Positions 59,536-64,000 of a DNA stretch of 64,000 nt are shown here, piece by piece. Position 1 is the first letter of the stretch; every line of letters starts with the position of its first letter. The notes below the pieces were generated by a model that saw nothing but the letters and a program-made list of their open reading frames with translations, had not been told where the DNA came from and ran no database searches. Made by a program: the position numbers and the translations under genes. The stretch is from Cylicocyclus nassatus (taxonomy: Eukaryota > Nematoda > Chromadorea > Rhabditida > Strongylidae): assembly GCA_958299035.1 (NCBI GenBank), contig CATQJL010000001.1:49478461-49542460 (forward strand), written 5' to 3'.

Positions 59536-62500
59536 CAGGAACGAGTGACGTATTCAGTGAAGAAGAACATATTCTCGAAAAAACGAAGGAAAATGAACGT
59601 AAAGATTCAGCACGAAAAATTCCATTCAAAGGCGCGATAAGAAACAATAAGCGAGGCCACAAGTTTTGAATGGCGATACGGAATGACAACATGCGCTACG
59701 GAAAAAGAACTTTCACAAGCACAATACATCTGTCATCTTGTTCGAAATGAGTAAAAGGAAGCAAAAACGACGAAAGTGTCGTGTTCCATAGCAACAAAGA
59801 AGGATATTTCATTTTTCCATCGGCTAATCGCCTTCTCAGCTGTGGTGTCGTACGTAAGCGCTTTCGTTGAGGATTTCAGCTCTACTTGGGGATACACATG
59901 GGCTTGAATGTGAGCAAGAGTTTAAGCTCACGGAAGATAACATCGTGATTTTCATTGACGCAATCTGCATCACAACGGGAGTAGTAGGTCGTAAACAAGT
60001 TCGAAGGAGCAGCTTTTTGCTTTGGGTGAGACTAGGTTTTGGAATGGGTGAGAAAAGGAAGAGGCAGCCCTAAGTTTATGATGGTCAGGTGGTCAGTCTG
60101 AGGTTTTGATGATTATGCGTGGAAATTTCTTTTGTAAAAAGTGTAACATCGAATCATTTTTTTTGCAGTGGATAGTCGATTAAAAACAAATCTCTGAATT
60201 CTCAATAACTTTTTGACTTTCTAGCCTGTAACCAATATAATAGCTTATTCTTTGTCTAAATTTAATATTTGTCTGTGATATTTGATACTGCTGGAATTTG
60301 TTGTTTAAATTCTCGATTATACCAGCAGAAATTCAGGCGGAGGAAAATCTTCTGCACTTCGTTTTTTTCGCAAATAAGGGATATTAACTAGAAAAAAGAA
60401 GACATCTGCTACCTATAAGCTTTGCATGTCTGCTGTACCTCTTCATATTCCCCTGATGAGAACAGTTTTTATATGGATGCAAGTTGATTAGCTCCAACTT
60501 TTTCATTGTGTTTCTATCCCTGTCGGGAGCTCCATGTCATCATGACTTATATCAAATAATTTGATGATAGAAGACCATAAGTCCAAGAGGCTAATCATGT
60601 TCCTACATTCTGAAGGAGTACATGCCTTTAGTCAGCTTGCATTAACATATTAAAATGTAAAAATAACATGCACTCTGAGATTTTCATAGTGCTGAAACTA
60701 TAGAAGCCCATATAACAAGTGGAACGAGCTAATGATAGGAGAAATTGCACCCAGTTTCATGGAATGTCCAAAAGAGCTATGGGTTTTTCAGCTTATTCGC
60801 CAAATTCGCAAAGGTCTTCAGATTCAGAAGAAATAAGGAGATAATATGAACCTTGAGGTAGCAGTAGTATGAGCAGTATGAATTAAAATTCTCGATCAAC
60901 CTCTTCCGAATCAACTGCAAAACGATTCAAACAAAAAAGAGCAACCGCAGCAACCGCTTGATTAGCTGTGCAAGAAAGGTAAATGATAAAATGAACTTTT
61001 CATAAACTGTTCTATCAGCTTTGAACCTCCGCCTGTTATGCAGAAAGTTTTTTGATCTTGTGAGCTATCAATCGAAGATTGGTCTACTACTTTCTCTCAC
61101 TACTCATTTCGAGATGGCGTAAAACTTGGCGAGCTGAGCTCAGTGGCAGTGTTTTTATCTACTCCCTCCAAAGACTCTTGGTACAGATTGATTATCTAAC
61201 AAAAAATACTGGAGATACCGCAGTATTTGAGGAAGCAGTTGGTCTGCTACAGACTATTTCAAACTTCAAATTTGCTGTTGATGCGGATGACATTACGATT
61301 TCCTAGAAAAATCTTGATAGGAAAATTGTTTTTTAAGCAAAAAATCTCTTACTGAAGGGACAATTTTGCTCAGCTGCAAAGGCTTATGCGAAGAGCTTTA
61401 GCATGTTTGCATGAGCACCACAATGTTATTTTCTTTGCAGACGGGCTCTCATGGGTAATTCTGGATGCTGAGGCGGTTATTACATAGCAAAACACCAAAT
61501 GTGCACGAATGATTGTTCAAATTTACACAATCTTACCGGAAAGTTTCCAAAAATAAAATTATGAGCATCTTGACGTCTTTTATTTCTGCAAGAAGGACAA
61601 TTTCTGTGTATAGCATGATATGTGTGAAGGTGCAAAGGACGGAAATTCTAATATTCTGCTGCAAAAATCGAGGAAACTAGGAAAACGAATGGATTGAGGA
61701 ACGAATTCCAGGACATCAATTGCTTCACTCGTCTGTACATTTTTAGCTTTGACATACATCATCTCATCACGCTAGAGAAGAGAATATCTGCGGTGTGTTT
61801 AAAATGACAAAAACATCAAATATGATTGTGCCCAAACAGCTTTTGCCCAATAGATATAGGGTGTAAAAGATCATAGCAGCGCTCGTAATGTTGATTTTTC
61901 ATCTCTCTCATAAGACGGTAGTAAACAACTTTTTCTTTGGTGAATAATGCTGAAACTGTTATTTCAGTGATAGTATTTACAAAAAACACTGGAATGGAAA
62001 CTTACTCATACGATTACATACATAAAGTATCAAGATGGAAAAATCTTCAAAATGCGAGCAAACATATTTGCAAATGAGGTGAATATTGAATGGTATTACA
62101 GCTAAATCCAAAATCTGAATTTTTGTTTTCTTTGCGAAGTGCAAGTGAATTCACATAGATATGGGATCAGCTTTTATCTCTGCACTTTCTTACTCAGACG
62201 AAAGCATCTTTATGCTTCCTCATAAAGTAATATAGGTGTTATAGGTAGCTATAAAAAGTTACTGCTTTTAGCAAGTTTGATAGATTCGCCCAAATTCCAT
62301 GACTAGAAATCTCGTGCATGGCCAAAGTAGAGAAAGTTTTATGTTGCTCGTTGCTCATAGCAGATTAACAAAAAATGAAGCCTGACATGCGATTAGTGCT
62401 GCATGATATATGTCATCAAAAAGTATTGACTTAGTGTCGTGTAATTCCGTATCAAAAATATTCCTTGAATCGTTTCACCTGCTCATGATATCACTTTTGC

Positions 62501-64000
62501 TAAGGGTAACATCATAGCACGAGATTCCAAAGAATTATAGGGATAAGTCTTGCGCTTGAATAAAGAAATTTTCTTGAAGAGTTCGAAACCCTTTCAATTT
62601 ATGTAGAAATTGTAATTTACCTTGTAACATATGATCTGGTTTGTGCTATTTGATTATGCCTATAATTCGAAATCAATAATGAAAAATCAAAAATTTACAC
62701 TCAAGAGTCTGCTTAGCTAGAAAGAGAAGAGCAGGTCATAAAATTAACAACATTACTAACATTAAAATACGGTAGACTTTTTAGCAATTTTTATTTCTAA
62801 AATTAGATAACTACTTTTTGAGTGCTCTTGACGAACTTGTGTCACTGCGATACGCCAACAGAGATTTTTTGGCCAGCACTTTTAGAAAGCGCAGAATTTT
62901 TGTTAATATCAAGCATGTAAATGCTGTTATCATCAAGCATGTAAATGTGAATTTAATTTGATATTTTTATTATTTTAACTTAATTTTTAATTTTTATTAA
63001 TTTTAATTTAATAATTTTTATTTAATATTTATTTAGTAATTTTTGGTAATTTTTTTTGGTAATTTTTATTTTCGTAGGGATGAGAAGACTGGTGCAAGAC
63101 TTATGTGTCAGACTATTAGAATTGTAAGGAATGTTAATCAAAGCAAGGCATACAAGACTTTAGGACGCTGTCTCAAGAAGTTCAAATAGCTCGGAAAGCT
63201 CGAGAAATAAGTTTGTCACAAAATTCCTTGGACCAGAAGCATTGAACCTTACTGGCTAGAGTGGAAATTTCGGGTACACTGAGTCGCATCCGATCCCGCA
63301 GCAAATACCAAAAATAATGCTTGCATGGAGAATCAAGTTTCTGGCATGTACGTAGATTTACGTATGAGCCGGAGACGACGACACTTTCGACGACGGATAT
63401 GACCTCTGGTCAGTTGATAACGAGAAGAGAGCTCTTCTGCCGCGTCAGGCGCGGCAGCTCGGAAATCGCGTAATGCGGCCGAGCGAGCTGTTCAACGACG
63501 AACGATTCAGCTCTTCAACTTGATTTCCAAGAATGTGAATAGCGATGTGTGATGTGGGCACAGCGAATGGGAAGAGCACAACTTCGCCTGAGGGAAAAAT
63601 CTTTTCAGACAAGAGCAGAAGAGATAATAGCACAACATCCTGATGAAAACGAATACGGATGTAATATCTAATTCTAGGATTCTGAATGGTTACGTATTGG
63701 CACACTTAGTGCTAAGAAGACAATTCGATGGATTGAAAAGCAAATTTAGGTAGAACAGAAACAGTTATGTGTAAGCCTTCCGAAATTTTTGAACTCATAT
63801 TTGAGCGTGGAGCGGAAGTTATCTAATGAAAGTGACTGGAAGCATATGTTTGAGGGGTCATCGCTAGCCGTTGTCTTATGAGCAGCCTTGCAAAATTATT
63901 AAGGATTTCAGAACCTGTCAAAGGCTTTTCTTCAAAAGCCTTAAAACTTTTCTGATCTTGATTTTTCGTTTCATCGCACCAAAAGTCGAAGTTAGTTGCC
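59530..64000. other. No gene recognised; upstream of the K+ channel
   Basis: Upstream DNA of the channel gene, so promoter elements or 5' exons may be here, but none can be pinned down. The frames at 59867-60073, 61079-61306 and 63445-63705 have no recognisable domain. A short hairpin CTGCCGCGTCAGGCGCGGCAG lies at 63438-63458. Confidence 0.4.
62908..63075. repeat. Short direct repeat and AT-rich tract
   Basis: ATCAAGCATGTAAATG occurs twice (near 62909 and 62933). It is followed by about 120 bp of nearly pure A/T (TTTTTATTAATTTTAATTTA-like), where slippage is likely. No gene is associated. Confidence 0.8.

Overview
The window looks like nuclear DNA of a nematode, probably a clade V (rhabditid/strongylid) worm. 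It is AT-rich and gene-poor. The one clear host gene has many small exons separated by mostly 50-70 bp introns with TTTCAG-like acceptors. The rest is dominated by palindromic or terminal-inverted-repeat (TIR) DNA transposons, many with readable target-site duplications. No bacterial gene organisation, CRISPR array or rRNA was seen, and no database search could be run.

Layout. 1-12.5 kb: no convincing gene; two decayed copies (about 4.1 and 7.0 kb) of a TA-inserting element family that recurs at 47.2 kb. 12.5-17.5 kb: a degenerate 5-kb foldback whose arms carry tandem repeats with an exact 171-bp period in the right arm. 17.5-27 kb: mostly empty, with a weak inverted repeat (20.4-22.3 kb), GC-rich hairpin MITEs (25.9-26.2 kb) and a hairpin with a TTAA-type end (24.9 kb). 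27.0-29.7 kb: a large foldback split by an 811-bp mariner-type element with a provable TA duplication. 30.1-31.0 kb: another TTAGGTTG element. 32.6 kb: a Harbinger-type MITE with TAA duplication. 33.6-34.3 kb: three elements nested in one another. 35.5 kb: a piggyBac-type MITE (TTAA), abutting a 2.7-kb young palindrome with about 1.2-kb arms (35.8-38.5 kb). 42.7-43.6 kb: remains of a Harbinger transposon (N-terminal transposase exons on the minus strand and a Myb/SANT-like ORF on the plus strand), followed by a tRNA-like SINE unit. 45.4-49.6 kb: four palindromic TA-inserting elements almost end to end. 49.8-50.6 kb: a Penelope-like reverse transcriptase fragment. 51.2-53.8 kb: a second copy of the 47.9-kb palindrome, itself interrupted by an 851-bp TIR element.

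54.2-59.5 kb (minus strand): a voltage-gated K+ channel gene with a complete channel core (T1 tetramerisation domain with HX5CX20CC zinc motif, S1-S6, TVGYGD filter) spread over 11 exons. It most resembles the nematode EXP-2 type, by recognition only. Its introns hold a 135-bp Mutator-like MITE with a 9-bp duplication, and a same-strand broken coding sequence of unknown family that is split by a 467-bp TIR element; removing the element and one ATTA copy restores the reading frame. 59.5-64 kb: nothing recognised apart from an AT-rich tract.

The host gene and the transposons do not form a pathway. The main point of interest is the density and variety of palindromic elements, several of which date one another by nesting, and the broken gene inside the channel intron.
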